This document shows positions 52,985 to 62,190 of a stretch of 64,000 nucleotides of DNA, piece by piece (within the stretch, counting starts at the first letter, position 1; each line of letters starts with the position of its first letter). Position numbers and translations under genes: made by a program. The DNA comes from Mycolicibacterium rhodesiae NBB3. GTDB taxonomy: Bacteria; Actinomycetota; Actinomycetes; Mycobacteriales; Mycobacteriaceae. Under the pieces are notes generated by a model, which searched no databases, was not told the DNA's origin, and was given only the letters and a program-made list of their open reading frames with translations. Where the stretch lies: NCBI RefSeq assembly GCF_000230895.2, contig NC_016604.1:3224001-3288000 (forward strand), read 5' to 3'.

Positions 52985-54372
52985 GGGGTGTCCTTGTGCA
53001 GCAGGGCTTCTAGCGTCGCGCGGGCGCCGTCACGGTGCAGAGAATCGAGCGCCCACAGGTATGCATCGACAAATCGGGACTGGTTCGCGAGATCGCCGAA
53101 GACCGCGGTGTTCTCGATGAACGCGGTCGGGTTCTCGCGTTGCGACTTCGCGAGCGGCACCAGCGTGTCGGCGAGCTGGTCCTGGACGTCGATCCGTTCG
53201 CCCTGCTCGTCGACACCTTCGGCATAGCGTGCCCAGCTGGCCACCGTCGCAGCCGATAGCCGCACGGGTGCATCAGTTTTCAGGTTCTCTCTGATCACCG
53301 GAAGCAGCCACTTGGGAATACGGTCCGAGGAGCCGAAACACAGCCGCACGATGGTGTCCCTGACGCCTGGATTCGCGAATCGATCGATCAACGTGCGCTT
53401 GTAGTCCGGCAGGTCGATACCCGGCACCGGCATCAGGGTCGGGGTGGCTTCGTCATCCATGTACGCCTGCAGGAACTCTGCGAAGAGCGGGTCGCCCGCT
53501 GCATCGTGCACCAGCCGATAGCCCGCCAGATACGCGAAGTAGCACAGGCTTTGGTGGCTCGCGTTCAGCAGCCGCAGCTTCATCAACTCGTACGGCGTGA
53601 CGTCATCGACCATCAGCACGCCAACCTTCTCCAGCGGCGGCCTGCCATCGGAGAAGTCGTCCTCGAGCACCCACGATGTGAACGGTTCAGCGACCACCGG
53701 CCACTGGTCATCGATGCCGAATTCGTCCTTGACGACAGCGATCACATCGGGCGTCGTGACCGGGGTGATGCGGTCCACCATCGAGTTGGGGAACTTGGTG
53801 TTGGCGCTCATCCATTCGCCGAGACCGGGGTGCAGCCGCTCGGCGTAGGTGGTGAACGCATGGCGCGCGACCTCACCGTTGCCTTCGATGTTGTCGCAGG
53901 ACACGATCGTCGGGGAGGGGACACCGCGTTCGCGGCGACGCGCCAGCGCCGATGCGACGAGCCCGAAGACGTGGACACCCTCGTTGAGGTGGTCGATGTT
54001 GTAGCCGCCCTCGGTGATGGTCAGCGAGATGATGCGGGTGCTCGGCTGCGCGAGTAGATCGATCACGGATTCGGGGTCGTCGGGTGCATAGCGGTAGTCG
54101 ACGATCGATCCGATCACCCGGGCATCGCGCGTGCCGTCGGGATTTTCGAGCACCAGCGTGTAGAGCCCGTCCTGTGCGGCCATCACGTCGGCCATCTTGC
54201 GGTCGCCGGGCATGACACCGACCCCGCAGATGCCCCACTCCCTCGCGAGACCCATCTCCAGGAGCCGGTCGATGTACATCGCCTGGTGGGCCCGGTGGAA
54301 TCCGCCGACCCCGAAATGGACTATGCCGACGCCGATCTCGTCGCGGTCATAGCTCGGCCTGCTGAGCGTCAT
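52981..54372 (-). CDS. Mannitol 2-dehydrogenase family polyol dehydrogenase
   Basis: This 463-residue long-chain polyol dehydrogenase shows the N-terminal NAD motif GIVHFGVGGFHRAHQAMYIDRLL, then VSCDNIEGNGEVARHAF and TFPNSMVDRITP-type sequence (KFPNSMVDRITPVT). The catalytic Lys region follows in the block KLRLLNASHQSLCYFAYLAGY. The family oxidises mannitol, arabitol or related polyols to ketoses. It overlaps both neighbours by 4 bp, in a tightly coupled operon opposite a SorC regulator and polyol importer. Confidence 0.9.
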   Translation of the reverse strand: MTLSRPSYDRDEIGVGIVHFGVGGFHRAHQAMYIDRLLEMGLAREWGICGVGVMPGDRKMADVMAAQDGLYTLVLENPDGTRDARVIGSIVDYRYAPDDPESVIDLLAQPSTRIISLTITEGGYNIDHLNEGVHVFGLVASALARRRERGVPSPTIVSCDNIEGNGEVARHAFTTYAERLHPGLGEWMSANTKFPNSMVDRITPVTTPDVIAVVKDEFGIDDQWPVVAEPFTSWVLEDDFSDGRPPLEKVGVLMVDDVTPYELMKLRLLNASHQSLCYFAYLAGYRLVHDAAGDPLFAEFLQAYMDDEATPTLMPVPGIDLPDYKRTLIDRFANPGVRDTIVRLCFGSSDRIPKWLLPVIRENLKTDAPVRLSAATVASWARYAEGVDEQGERIDVQDQLADTLVPLAKSQRENPTAFIENTAVFGDLANQSRFVDAYLWALDSLHRDGARATLEALLHKDTP

Positions 54373-55415
54373 GACACGGTCACCACCGACTTGACGCTAC
54401 CCGGGATCTTGTCTGAGTCCAGGGCCTCGGCGGCTTTCTCCAACGGGAACCGCGCAGTCACCATGGCGTCGAGATCGACGCGACCGGACTCCACCAGTGC
54501 GATCGCCGTCGGCCAGGTGTCGGCATATCGGAATACCCCCGTCAGCACCAGCTCCCGGTTCTGAATCAGCTGCGTCGGCAGCTCCATCGTCTCGGCACCC
54601 GAACCGACCAGGACGACCCGGCCGGCCGACCGAACCGCGCGGATGCCTGCGGCGACGGCCGCCGCTGCTCCCGAGGCATCGATGAACGCATCGACTCCGA
54701 GGTCGGCGATCTCGGAGACCGTGGGATCGATGACCGCCGTGGCACCGAACGTCATGGCGCGGTCGCGACGGGTCGGATCCGGATCGCTCACGACGATCTC
54801 TGTCGCCCCATAGGCGCGAGCCAGTTGGGCCAGGACGATGCCGATCGGTCCGGCACCGGCGATGAGCACCGTTCGCCCCGGACCGTCGAGTTCAGCCTTG
54901 CGGACCGCGGCGATGCCGACGGACAACGGCTCGCAGAGTGCGGCGGCGTCGTCGGACATCGAATCCGGCACCGGGTGCGCGAACTCGGCGCCGATGGTCA
55001 CGTAGTCGCAGAGCGCGCCGTCCACCGGTGGGGTCGCGAAGAACCGCATGTGTGGACACAGGTTGTAGTGGCCGCGCCGGGTTTCCTCGCTGTCGGGGTC
55101 CGGTCGTTGCGGTTCGATCGACACCCGCTGGCCGATCCTCGAGGGATCGACCGATGCGCCGACGCCGACGATCGTGCCGGCCGCCTCGTGTCCGAGGACC
55201 AGAGGCGCGTCCACGACGAAGCCGCCCACCCGGCCGTGGCGGTAGTAGTGCGTATCCGAGCCGCAGACGCCCACTGATGAGACGCGTATCAGCACGTCAC
55301 CCGGGTCGGGAGCGGGCACCGGGCGCTGCTCCATCTCGACGCGCCCCTGCTCGACGAGTACGGCGGCCCGCATCCGGGTATCTGCCGAAAGTGTTGTGTG
55401 CGTCACAGTCCCCAT
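54369..55415 (-). CDS. Zinc-dependent sorbitol/xylitol dehydrogenase-like protein
   Basis: This medium-chain dehydrogenase has the catalytic-zinc motifs VCGSDTHYYRHG and LGHEAAGTIVGVG, a cysteine-poor structural lobe, and a Rossmann site (VLIAGAGPIGIVLAQLARAYGATEIVVSD). ATG 55415 is used; ATG 55433 overlaps a presumed operator half-site and ATG 55373 is another option. It probably oxidises sorbitol, xylitol or a similar polyol with NAD. It is the first gene of the operon, divergent from the SorC regulator. Confidence 0.87.
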   Translation of the reverse strand: MGTVTHTTLSADTRMRAAVLVEQGRVEMEQRPVPAPDPGDVLIRVSSVGVCGSDTHYYRHGRVGGFVVDAPLVLGHEAAGTIVGVGASVDPSRIGQRVSIEPQRPDPDSEETRRGHYNLCPHMRFFATPPVDGALCDYVTIGAEFAHPVPDSMSDDAAALCEPLSVGIAAVRKAELDGPGRTVLIAGAGPIGIVLAQLARAYGATEIVVSDPDPTRRDRAMTFGATAVIDPTVSEIADLGVDAFIDASGAAAAVAAGIRAVRSAGRVVLVGSGAETMELPTQLIQNRELVLTGVFRYADTWPTAIALVESGRVDLDAMVTARFPLEKAAEALDSDKIPGSVKSVVTVS

Positions 55416-55446
55416 GTTAGCGTTTGTGAGCATCTACTCGCACCCC

Positions 55447-55460
55447 TGAGCAAATGCTCA
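55447..55460. promoter_or_regulatory. Palindromic operator of the polyol locus
   Basis: TGAGCAAATGCTCA has 6-bp arms TGAGCA/TGCTCA around AA. The same half-site TGAGCA recurs at 55427-55432. It lies between the dehydrogenase operon and the SorC gene and is probably the SorC site. Confidence 0.65.
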
Positions 55461-55488
55461 CGCGGTTGAGGGAAAGTGGGCGGCATCC

Positions 55489-56499
55489 GTGACGACATCG
55501 ACGTCGAACGGCGAGGTTTCCGGACAGAGCCGCGTCTCAACGCCTGAAGACCTGCGTCTGGCGCTTCGAGCGGCGACGCTGTACTACCTCGACGGCCTGA
55601 CCCAGGCCGAGATCGCCTCCCGCCTCGGGGTCTCCCGCCCGACGGCGGGTCGACTGGTGGCTCGCGCCAAAGCCAAGGGACTAGTGCGCATCGAGGTCGT
55701 CGTGCCGCCGGACATGAGTGACGATCTGCATGCCGACGAGGAGCGTGAACTCGAATGGCGGTATGGACTCACCGAAGCGGTCGTGGCCGGACACGGTGTC
55801 GACGTCGGCTCTCCGGGACGGCCCGCGGCGTTCGCGAGCGTGGGCCGCGCCGCGGCCGCGCTGTTGATGCGCCGGCTCGCGCCGGAGGACGTGCTCGGAT
55901 TCACCTGGGGTCCTGAGCAGGTCGCGGTGGCCACCGCGCTGACCCCGGGCGTGGCCAGTTGCCGGGCGGTGGTGCAACTCGACGGCGCCATGTCGTCGGC
56001 GGCATACCAAACCGGCACCGAGGTCATCCTCAGTCGCTGCGCGGACATCCTGCGCGCCACCACGATCCGGCTGCCGGCGCCGCTGTATGCGGACGCCGCG
56101 ACCGTCGCCTCGATGCGCAGCGACTCGGTGATCTCACGGACGCTCGAGGCCGGCAGGCGTGCAGACGTCATGCTGTTCGGAGTTGGCGCTGTCTCGACGT
56201 CCACGACGCTGTTCGAAGGCAGCTATCTCGACATCCGCATGCTGGATGAACTGATCTCGCTCGGCGCAGTCGGGGAGATCGGTGGTCGATTCTTCGATGC
56301 GGAGGGCGCGGCCGTCGACACCGAGTTGCAGCAGCGCGCGGTGTCCGTCCCGCTCGAAGACATTCGTGCCTGTCAGAAGACGATCCTGATCTCCGGCGGC
56401 GCAACCAAATATTCCGCCACGCTCGGCGCACTGCGCGGAAATCTGGCCAAACTGTTGGTCTGTGACATCGATTGTGCCCGTTGGCTGTTGGCGCAATGA
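55489..56499 (+). CDS. SorC/DeoR-family sugar-responsive regulator
   Basis: This is a 336-residue protein from GTG 55489. An N-terminal HTH lies at about residues 25-75 (LYYLDGLTQAEIASRLGVSRPTAGRLVARA). The SorC sugar-binding domain occupies the rest (LGFTWGPEQVAVATAL, MLFGVGAVSTSTTLFEGSYL, KTILISGGATKYSATLGALRG). It lies between the dehydrogenase operon and the ABC importer genes, whose first gene begins about at its stop. It likely controls both units in response to a polyol or its phosphate. Confidence 0.9.
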   Translation: MTTSTSNGEVSGQSRVSTPEDLRLALRAATLYYLDGLTQAEIASRLGVSRPTAGRLVARAKAKGLVRIEVVVPPDMSDDLHADEERELEWRYGLTEAVVAGHGVDVGSPGRPAAFASVGRAAAALLMRRLAPEDVLGFTWGPEQVAVATALTPGVASCRAVVQLDGAMSSAAYQTGTEVILSRCADILRATTIRLPAPLYADAATVASMRSDSVISRTLEAGRRADVMLFGVGAVSTSTTLFEGSYLDIRMLDELISLGAVGEIGGRFFDAEGAAVDTELQQRAVSVPLEDIRACQKTILISGGATKYSATLGALRGNLAKLLVCDIDCARWLLAQ

Positions 56500-56510
56500 A
56501 AGGTGAAGTG

Positions 56511-57878
56511 ATGGTGAAAGCGCTAAAACGATTGGCCGCAATGGCGGCGACGGCCAGTCTGACGTTGACGGCGGGATGCGCCGGTGCCGGCAGCCTTGGT
56601 GCCTCAGAGAACCAGGTGACGATCGCGCTCGTGTCCAACTCGCAGATGACGGACGCGCAGAAGCTGTCGACGGAGTTCGAAAGGGAGAACCCCGGTACCA
56701 AGCTGAAGTTCATCACGCTGTCGGAGAACCAGGCGCGCGCCAAGATCACCATGTCGACAGCGATGGGCGGCAGTGAATTCGACGTGGTGATGATCAGCAA
56801 CTTCGAGACGCCGCAGTGGGCCAAAGATGGCTGGCTGATGAACCTTTCGGAGTTCGCCAAGAACACCCCGGGCTACGACCAGGACGACTTCATCCCCTCG
56901 TTGCGGGAGTCGCTGTCGTACGAGGGCAACATGTATGCGGTTCCGTTCTACGGCGAATCGTCGTTCTTGATGTACCGCAAGGATCTGTTCGAGCAGGCCG
57001 GTATCAAGGTCAACCCGGATCCGGACTACCAGCCGCAGTGGCAGGAGGTCGCGGAATGGGCCAGGACGATCAAGGAAAAGAATGCCGCCGATGCGGGAAT
57101 CTGCCTGCGCGGCAAGCCCGGCTGGGGTGAGGTGCTGGCGCCGCTGGACACCGTCATCAACACATTCGGTGGACGCTGGTTCGATGAGCAATGGAACGCG
57201 CAACTCGACAGCCCCGAGGTGAGCAAGGCCGTCAACTTCTACGTCGACCTCATCAACGACGCCGGTGAACTCGGCGCTTCGTCGACCGGATTCCAGGAGT
57301 GCGCAAACCTCTTCGGCCAGGGCCAGACGGCGATGTGGTACGACGCGACGTCGGCCGTCTCGGTACTTGAGGACCCCCAGACCTACCCGGACCTCGTCGG
57401 CAAGATCGGCTACCTGCCGGCGCCGATCGTCGAGAAGCCGGACTCGGGCTGGCTGTATACCTGGGCTCTCGGAATTCCAAAGCACGCCAAGAATCCCGAA
57501 GGTGCCTGGAAGTTCATCTCGTGGATGACGAGCAAGGACTACATGAAGTTGGTCGGTGAGAAGCTCGGATGGGCTCGTGTCCCACCGGGAAGCAGGACAT
57601 CGACGTACACCGATCTGCCTGAGTACGAGGCGATCTCCCAGTCCTACGGGCCGCTGACGCTTCGGTCGATCGAGAACGCGACACCGAACAAGCCCACGGT
57701 GCAACCGGTTCCATACACGGGAGTGCAGTTCGTCGGCATCCCTGAGTTCCAGGACCTCGGAACGAGAGTGAGTCAGCAGATCAGCGCAGCGATCGCCGGG
57801 CAGAAGTCGGTGGATGACGCGCTCTCCCAAGCACAGGAATACGCCGAGGTCGTCGGCCGGACATATCAGGAGAAGTGA
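56511..57878 (+). CDS. Polyol-type ABC transporter, substrate-binding lipoprotein
   Basis: This is a 455-residue protein from ATG 56511 (AAAGGTG upstream; ATG 56496 is alternative). The signal peptide ends in the lipobox LTAGC with the lipidated Cys at residue 23. The mature part follows the family 1 extracellular solute-binding pattern (VTIALVSNSQMTDAQKLSTEFERENPG, YAVPFYGESSFLMYRKDLFEQAGI, AMWYDATSAVSVLED). It is anchored outside the membrane and delivers the ligand to the permeases. Similarity to SmoE/MtlE-type binding proteins and context point to mannitol, sorbitol or related polyols. Confidence 0.9.
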   Translation: MVKALKRLAAMAATASLTLTAGCAGAGSLGASENQVTIALVSNSQMTDAQKLSTEFERENPGTKLKFITLSENQARAKITMSTAMGGSEFDVVMISNFETPQWAKDGWLMNLSEFAKNTPGYDQDDFIPSLRESLSYEGNMYAVPFYGESSFLMYRKDLFEQAGIKVNPDPDYQPQWQEVAEWARTIKEKNAADAGICLRGKPGWGEVLAPLDTVINTFGGRWFDEQWNAQLDSPEVSKAVNFYVDLINDAGELGASSTGFQECANLFGQGQTAMWYDATSAVSVLEDPQTYPDLVGKIGYLPAPIVEKPDSGWLYTWALGIPKHAKNPEGAWKFISWMTSKDYMKLVGEKLGWARVPPGSRTSTYTDLPEYEAISQSYGPLTLRSIENATPNKPTVQPVPYTGVQFVGIPEFQDLGTRVSQQISAAIAGQKSVDDALSQAQEYAEVVGRTYQEK

Positions 57879-58861
57879 TGACTTCATCTTCGCTAACCGC
57901 TGACCTTAACGCTGACACCAGTCAGGACGCCGTCGCTGAACGAGTCCGAAAGATCCGGGAGGCGCAGGGAGTCGGGGTGAGCCGTGCCGAAGGCTGGCGC
58001 AGGCGCGGACCGCTACTCCCTGCGCTCATCTTCATGATCGTCGTCACGCAGATCCCGTTCCTCTTCACGCTGTACTACTCGACGCTGTCCTGGAACCTGG
58101 TACGGCCGGGCTCACGCCAATTCGTCGGTCTGAACAACTACATCGCCGTCGCGAAGGACAGTCAGTTCTGGACCGTGGCCTTCAACACGGTTGTCCTGAT
58201 CGTCGGGGTCGTGTTGATCTCGGCGTTCCTCGGCCTGCTGCTGGCACTACTGCTGGATCGCGCGTTCCTGGGACGCGGCATCGTCCGGACCCTGCTGATC
58301 ACCCCGTTTCTCGTGACACCCGTTGCAGCGGCACTGATCTGGAAGACCACGATCCTCGATCCGACGAACGGCATCCTGAACTGGGTGCTGTCGCTCGTCG
58401 GCATCGGACCGGTGGACTGGATCGGTCAGTTTCCGTTGACGATGGTGATGGTCGAACTGATCTGGCAGTGGACGCCGTTCATGATGCTGTTGATCCTCGC
58501 CGGCCTCCAGTCGATGCCTCGCGACATCCTGGAGGCCGGTCGAGTCGACGGTGCGGGCGCGTTCCAACTCTTCCGGGAGTTGACGCTGCCCCACCTTCGG
58601 CGCTTCATCGAACTGGGTGTGGTGCTCGGCGCGATCTATTTGGTCAACACGTTCGACGCCATCTACATGATGACCCAGGGCGGGCCGGGTATCGCGAGTG
58701 CGAACCTGCCGTTCTACATCTATCAGCGAGCGTTCCTTGGCTTCGACATGGGGCAGGCGGCGGCCTACGCCGTGGTGGTGGTGATCTTTACGATGGTCAT
58801 CGCCAGCTTCGCGCTTCGGTTGATCTTCAAATCATTCTCCGGCAAGGAAGAGGCGGCGTGA
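57875..58861 (+). CDS. ABC transporter permease 1 (MalF/SmoF type)
   Basis: This 328-residue protein has six membrane helices, with the first at about residues 48-70. The EAA loop that contacts the ATPase reads DILEAGRVDGAGAFQLFRELTLPHL. ATG 57875 overlaps the binding-protein stop by 4 bp, and its stop overlaps the next ATG by 1 bp. It forms the translocation pore with permease 2. Confidence 0.92.
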   Translation: MMTSSSLTADLNADTSQDAVAERVRKIREAQGVGVSRAEGWRRRGPLLPALIFMIVVTQIPFLFTLYYSTLSWNLVRPGSRQFVGLNNYIAVAKDSQFWTVAFNTVVLIVGVVLISAFLGLLLALLLDRAFLGRGIVRTLLITPFLVTPVAAALIWKTTILDPTNGILNWVLSLVGIGPVDWIGQFPLTMVMVELIWQWTPFMMLLILAGLQSMPRDILEAGRVDGAGAFQLFRELTLPHLRRFIELGVVLGAIYLVNTFDAIYMMTQGGPGIASANLPFYIYQRAFLGFDMGQAAAYAVVVVIFTMVIASFALRLIFKSFSGKEEAA

Positions 58862-59730
58862 TGACGACAACAACGGAAAAGTCCACTGCGGTGGAGGATT
58901 CGGCGGTCGCGCCGAAGAAGAAGTCCCGGAAGTTCGATGCCTGGGGCGCGGTGGCCTGGCTGGTCGGACTCGGGTTCTTCTTCCCGGTGTTCTGGATGGT
59001 GTTGACGTCATTCAAACAAGAGGGCGATGCGGCGACCAGTCCGCCGACGCTGTTCTTCACCCCGACCCTGGATCAGTACGGGAAGGTGTTCGATCAAGGT
59101 ATCGGGCCCGCCATGCTGAACTCCGTTTGGGCCACGGCCATTTCGACACTTCTGGTGCTGCTCCTCGGCACGCCCGCCGCGTTCGCGTTGTCGTTGCGGC
59201 CGGTGCGCAAGACGCAGGATGCGCTGTTCTTCTTCATGAGCACCAAGATGCTGCCCATCGTCGCGGCGATCCTGCCGTTGTATGTGATCGTGTCCAACAT
59301 CGGTCTACTGGACAACATCTGGGCGCTGGTCATCCTGTACACATCGATGAACCTGCCGATCGCAGTGTGGATGATGCGGTCGTTCTTCCTCGAGGTACCC
59401 GGCGAACTGCTCGAAGCTGCCAGCCTCGACGGCGCCAGCCTGTGGCGGTCGGTTCGCGAGGTCATCCTCCCGTTGGTGTCACCGGGCATCGCGGCCACGG
59501 CGTTGATCTGTGTGATCTTCGCCTGGAACGAGTTCTTTTTCGCGGTGAACCTGACCGCGGTCAATGCCCAGACCATGCCCGTTTACCTCGTCGGGTTCAT
59601 CGCCGGTGAGGGTCAGTACTGGGCCGTGTTGTCCGCAGCCGCGACGATGGCCGCCCTTCCCGTGATCCTCTGCGGGTGGTTCGCACAGAACAAGCTTGTC
59701 CGTGGACTTTCCTTCGGCGCAATCAAATAG
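58861..59730 (+). CDS. ABC transporter permease 2 (MalG/SmoG type)
   Basis: This is a 289-residue protein from ATG 58861. It has a cytoplasmic lysine-rich N-terminus, six helices, and the EAA loop ELLEAASLDGASLWRSVREVILPL. The helix pair LIPVYVIV-type region reads AAILPLYVIVSNIGLLD. It overlaps permease 1 by one base. It is the partner pore subunit for the polyol importer. Confidence 0.92.
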   Translation: MTTTTEKSTAVEDSAVAPKKKSRKFDAWGAVAWLVGLGFFFPVFWMVLTSFKQEGDAATSPPTLFFTPTLDQYGKVFDQGIGPAMLNSVWATAISTLLVLLLGTPAAFALSLRPVRKTQDALFFFMSTKMLPIVAAILPLYVIVSNIGLLDNIWALVILYTSMNLPIAVWMMRSFFLEVPGELLEAASLDGASLWRSVREVILPLVSPGIAATALICVIFAWNEFFFAVNLTAVNAQTMPVYLVGFIAGEGQYWAVLSAAATMAALPVILCGWFAQNKLVRGLSFGAIK

Positions 59731-59739
59731 GAGCAACCA

Positions 59740-60819
59740 ATGGCATCGATCACCTACACCAACGCGACCTGCATTTACGAGGGCTCGGACAAGCTCGCGG
59801 TCGACTCGCTCAACCTCGACATCCAAGATGGCGAGTTCGTCGTTCTGGTCGGACCGTCTGGCTCCGGAAAGAGCACGGCGCTGCGCATGCTGGCCGGGCT
59901 CGAGGACATCGACGAGGGAACCATCGCGATCGGCGGCAAGAACATGGTCGGCGTGCCGTCCAAGGACCGCGACATCGCGATGGTGTTCCAGAATTACGCG
60001 CTGTACCCGAACAAGACGGTCGCGGAGAACATGGGTTTCGCGTTGAAGTTGCGCGGCGTCTCCGCTGAGCAGCGACGCAAGAAGGTCGAAGAGGCAGCCA
60101 AGATCCTCGACCTCACCGAGTTCCTGGACCGCAAGCCCGCCAAGCTTTCCGGTGGCCAGCGGCAGCGTGTCGCGATGGGCCGCGCGATTGTGCGCGAGCC
60201 ACAGGTGTTCTGCATGGACGAGCCGCTGAGCAACCTCGACGCCAAGCTGCGCGTGCAGACCCGCACCCAGATCGCGGCGCTGCAAAGGCGTCTCGGCACC
60301 ACAACCGTCTACGTGACCCACGACCAGGTCGAGGCGATGACGATGGGCGACCGGGTTGCGGTGCTGCGGTTCGGCAAGCTGCAGCAGTTCGCCTCCCCGA
60401 ACGAGCTGTACGATCGTCCGGCCAACGCGTTCGTCGCGGGCTTCATCGGATCGCCTGCCATGAATCTCGTGACGCTGCCCGTCGCGCCCGACGGGGTCAA
60501 GATCGGTGACTCCACACTGGAATTGGAGCGCGCCGAGATCGGCAAGATCAGCGAGGCAGGGCTGTCCGAGGTCACCATCGGCATCCGGCCCGAACAGTTC
60601 GAGCTCACCGACTCCGGCGGTGTCGACGTCGTCGTCGACCTCGTCGAGGATCTCGGTAGCGAGGCGTACGTCTACACGCACGCGGGATCCGGCGTCGAAC
60701 TGGTCGCGCGGTGCAACCCGCGCACCGCGCCCAAGCTCGCCGACTCGGTCAAACTGCGCAAGCATCCCGACGGAGTGGTGCACCTGTTCCACCCGCAGTC
60801 GGGTGAGCGTCTGAATTAG
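59740..60819 (+). CDS. ABC transporter ATPase, UgpC/MalK/SmoK type
   Basis: This 359-residue protein has Walker A GPSGSGKST near residue 38, Q-loop VFQNYALYPNKTV, signature LSGGQRQRV, Walker B FCMDEPLSNLDAKL and H-loop VYVTHDQVEAM. A C-terminal TOBE/MalK regulatory domain follows (VTIGIRPEQFEL). It energises the importer formed by the three preceding genes. In actinobacteria one such ATPase may serve several importers. It is followed after one base by the DUF4032 gene. Confidence 0.94.
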   Translation: MASITYTNATCIYEGSDKLAVDSLNLDIQDGEFVVLVGPSGSGKSTALRMLAGLEDIDEGTIAIGGKNMVGVPSKDRDIAMVFQNYALYPNKTVAENMGFALKLRGVSAEQRRKKVEEAAKILDLTEFLDRKPAKLSGGQRQRVAMGRAIVREPQVFCMDEPLSNLDAKLRVQTRTQIAALQRRLGTTTVYVTHDQVEAMTMGDRVAVLRFGKLQQFASPNELYDRPANAFVAGFIGSPAMNLVTLPVAPDGVKIGDSTLELERAEIGKISEAGLSEVTIGIRPEQFELTDSGGVDVVVDLVEDLGSEAYVYTHAGSGVELVARCNPRTAPKLADSVKLRKHPDGVVHLFHPQSGERLN

Positions 60820-60820
60820 C

Positions 60821-62077
60821 ATGAGAGCACCGGAGTTCCGGCTCCGGACACCGACTCCGGGTCTGCTGGGGCTGCCGTGGGACAGGTCTCTGGATCAGTG
60901 GTCCGTTCCCGACGTCCCGCTGCGTGACATCGCTGTTGGCCCCAGCCGGCACCTGGTGAAGTTCGTCGACGCCGACGGCGCACTATGGGCGGTCAAGGAC
61001 ATGCCTCCCCGCATCGCGGTCAAGGAATACGAGGTGCTGCGACGCCTGGAGGAGATGGGTCTGCCCGCGGTCCGCCCCGCGGGGGTGGTGCTGCAGCCCG
61101 AGTTCGACACCGCGATCCTCGTCACCCGTTTCCTCGACGGGTCTTGGCAGTATCGGCGGTTGTTCATGCGACTCCCCTCCGACCAGCCGAAGCACCGAGC
61201 GCGGCTGCTGGACGCGATGGCCGGCCTGCTGGTGGAGTTGCACCGGCACGGTGTCTTCTGGGGCGACTGCTCGCTGGCGAACACGCTTTTCTCCCGCGAC
61301 GGCCAGCTGCTGCAGGCGTGGCTCGTCGACGCCGAAACATCCGAAGTGCACCCGGTTTTGAGCCGCGGGCAGCGCGAACACGACCTCGAGATCATGGTGG
61401 AGAACGTCGCGATGGGTATGACAGACCTCGCCGAGCGGCTCGGACGATCGGCGTTGGAGGACGTGCTCATTGCCGAAGCCGAACAGACCAGGGCACGGTA
61501 CGAGACGTTGTGGGACGCGTTGCACGCCGAGCCCGTCTTCGGCTTCACCGACCGTTATCGGGTCGAGGGCACGGTGCGCCGTCTCAACGAGCTCGGCTTC
61601 GCCGTGGACGAGGTGTCGCTGCAGCCGGTCGAGTCCGGTGAATTGAAACTTCATGTCGCCGTTGGTGATCGGCGCTATCACGCGCAACGTCTGGAGCAGC
61701 TCACCGGACTGGATGTGGGAGAGGGGCAGGCGCGCATCCTGCTCGGCGACCTGCAGGCATACCAGGCGCAGCTATGCCGGGAAGAGGGCCACGATATCGA
61801 CGAGCGGACCGCAGCCAGGTTGTGGGTGATCGAGGTGCTGACCCCGTACGAGCAGCTGGCCCACGATGTCGTCGGCAACAAGGGCACGCCGATCCAGGCT
61901 TATTGCGATCTGCTTGAGGTCCGTTGGCTGCTGAGCGAGCGGGCGGGACGCGACGTGGGCACCAATGCCGCACTCGCCGCATTGCACGGCGACGCGATCC
62001 CCACCGACTCGGCGGCGAAGGTGGCTATCGCCGAGACGCCCACCGAGCCGTTCGAAGCGCTGTCGTTCGACGAGTAG
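60821..62077 (+). CDS. DUF4032 protein with lipopolysaccharide-kinase-like domain
   Basis: In this 418-residue protein the N-terminal half resembles small kinase folds (LPS core kinase/RIO type): LWAVKDMPPRIAVKEYEVLRRLEEMGLPAVRP with a candidate Lys-Glu pair. HRHGVFWGDCSLANTLFSRDGQ is reminiscent of the HxD…N catalytic loop (GDxxxxN), and AWLVDAE of the DFG-like acid. The C-terminal DUF4032 is at about 210-375 (YETLWDALHAEPVFGFTDRYRVEG). Its ATG lies one base past the ATPase stop. The function is unknown; it is widespread in actinobacteria, and the link to polyol transport may be coincidental. Confidence 0.78.
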   Translation: MRAPEFRLRTPTPGLLGLPWDRSLDQWSVPDVPLRDIAVGPSRHLVKFVDADGALWAVKDMPPRIAVKEYEVLRRLEEMGLPAVRPAGVVLQPEFDTAILVTRFLDGSWQYRRLFMRLPSDQPKHRARLLDAMAGLLVELHRHGVFWGDCSLANTLFSRDGQLLQAWLVDAETSEVHPVLSRGQREHDLEIMVENVAMGMTDLAERLGRSALEDVLIAEAEQTRARYETLWDALHAEPVFGFTDRYRVEGTVRRLNELGFAVDEVSLQPVESGELKLHVAVGDRRYHAQRLEQLTGLDVGEGQARILLGDLQAYQAQLCREEGHDIDERTAARLWVIEVLTPYEQLAHDVVGNKGTPIQAYCDLLEVRWLLSERAGRDVGTNAALAALHGDAIPTDSAAKVAIAETPTEPFEALSFDE

Positions 62078-62171
62078 CCGAATCACTTGCGTCACAACAG
62101 TTTCACGTTGCGTCGATCTCGTCGGCACCCTCATGAAACTCTTCGAATTTCTTCTAGAGAGTTCTTAGAGA

Positions 62172-62187
62172 TCGAACATATGTTCTA
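62172..62187. promoter_or_regulatory. SOS (LexA) box
   Basis: TCGAACATATGTTCTA fits the mycobacterial LexA pattern TCGAAC-N4-GTTCGA at 11 of 12 half-site bases. It ends 3 bp before the ATG at 62191, so bound LexA would block initiation directly. Confidence 0.75.
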
Positions 62188-62190
62188 GTC

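Noticed and set aside
56604..57887. 427-codon open frame on the minus strand
   Set aside because: It is the mirror of the substrate-binding lipoprotein gene; no protein features.
59479..60822. 447-codon open frame on the minus strand
   Set aside because: It is antisense to the ABC ATPase and the end of permease 2, both with complete motifs.
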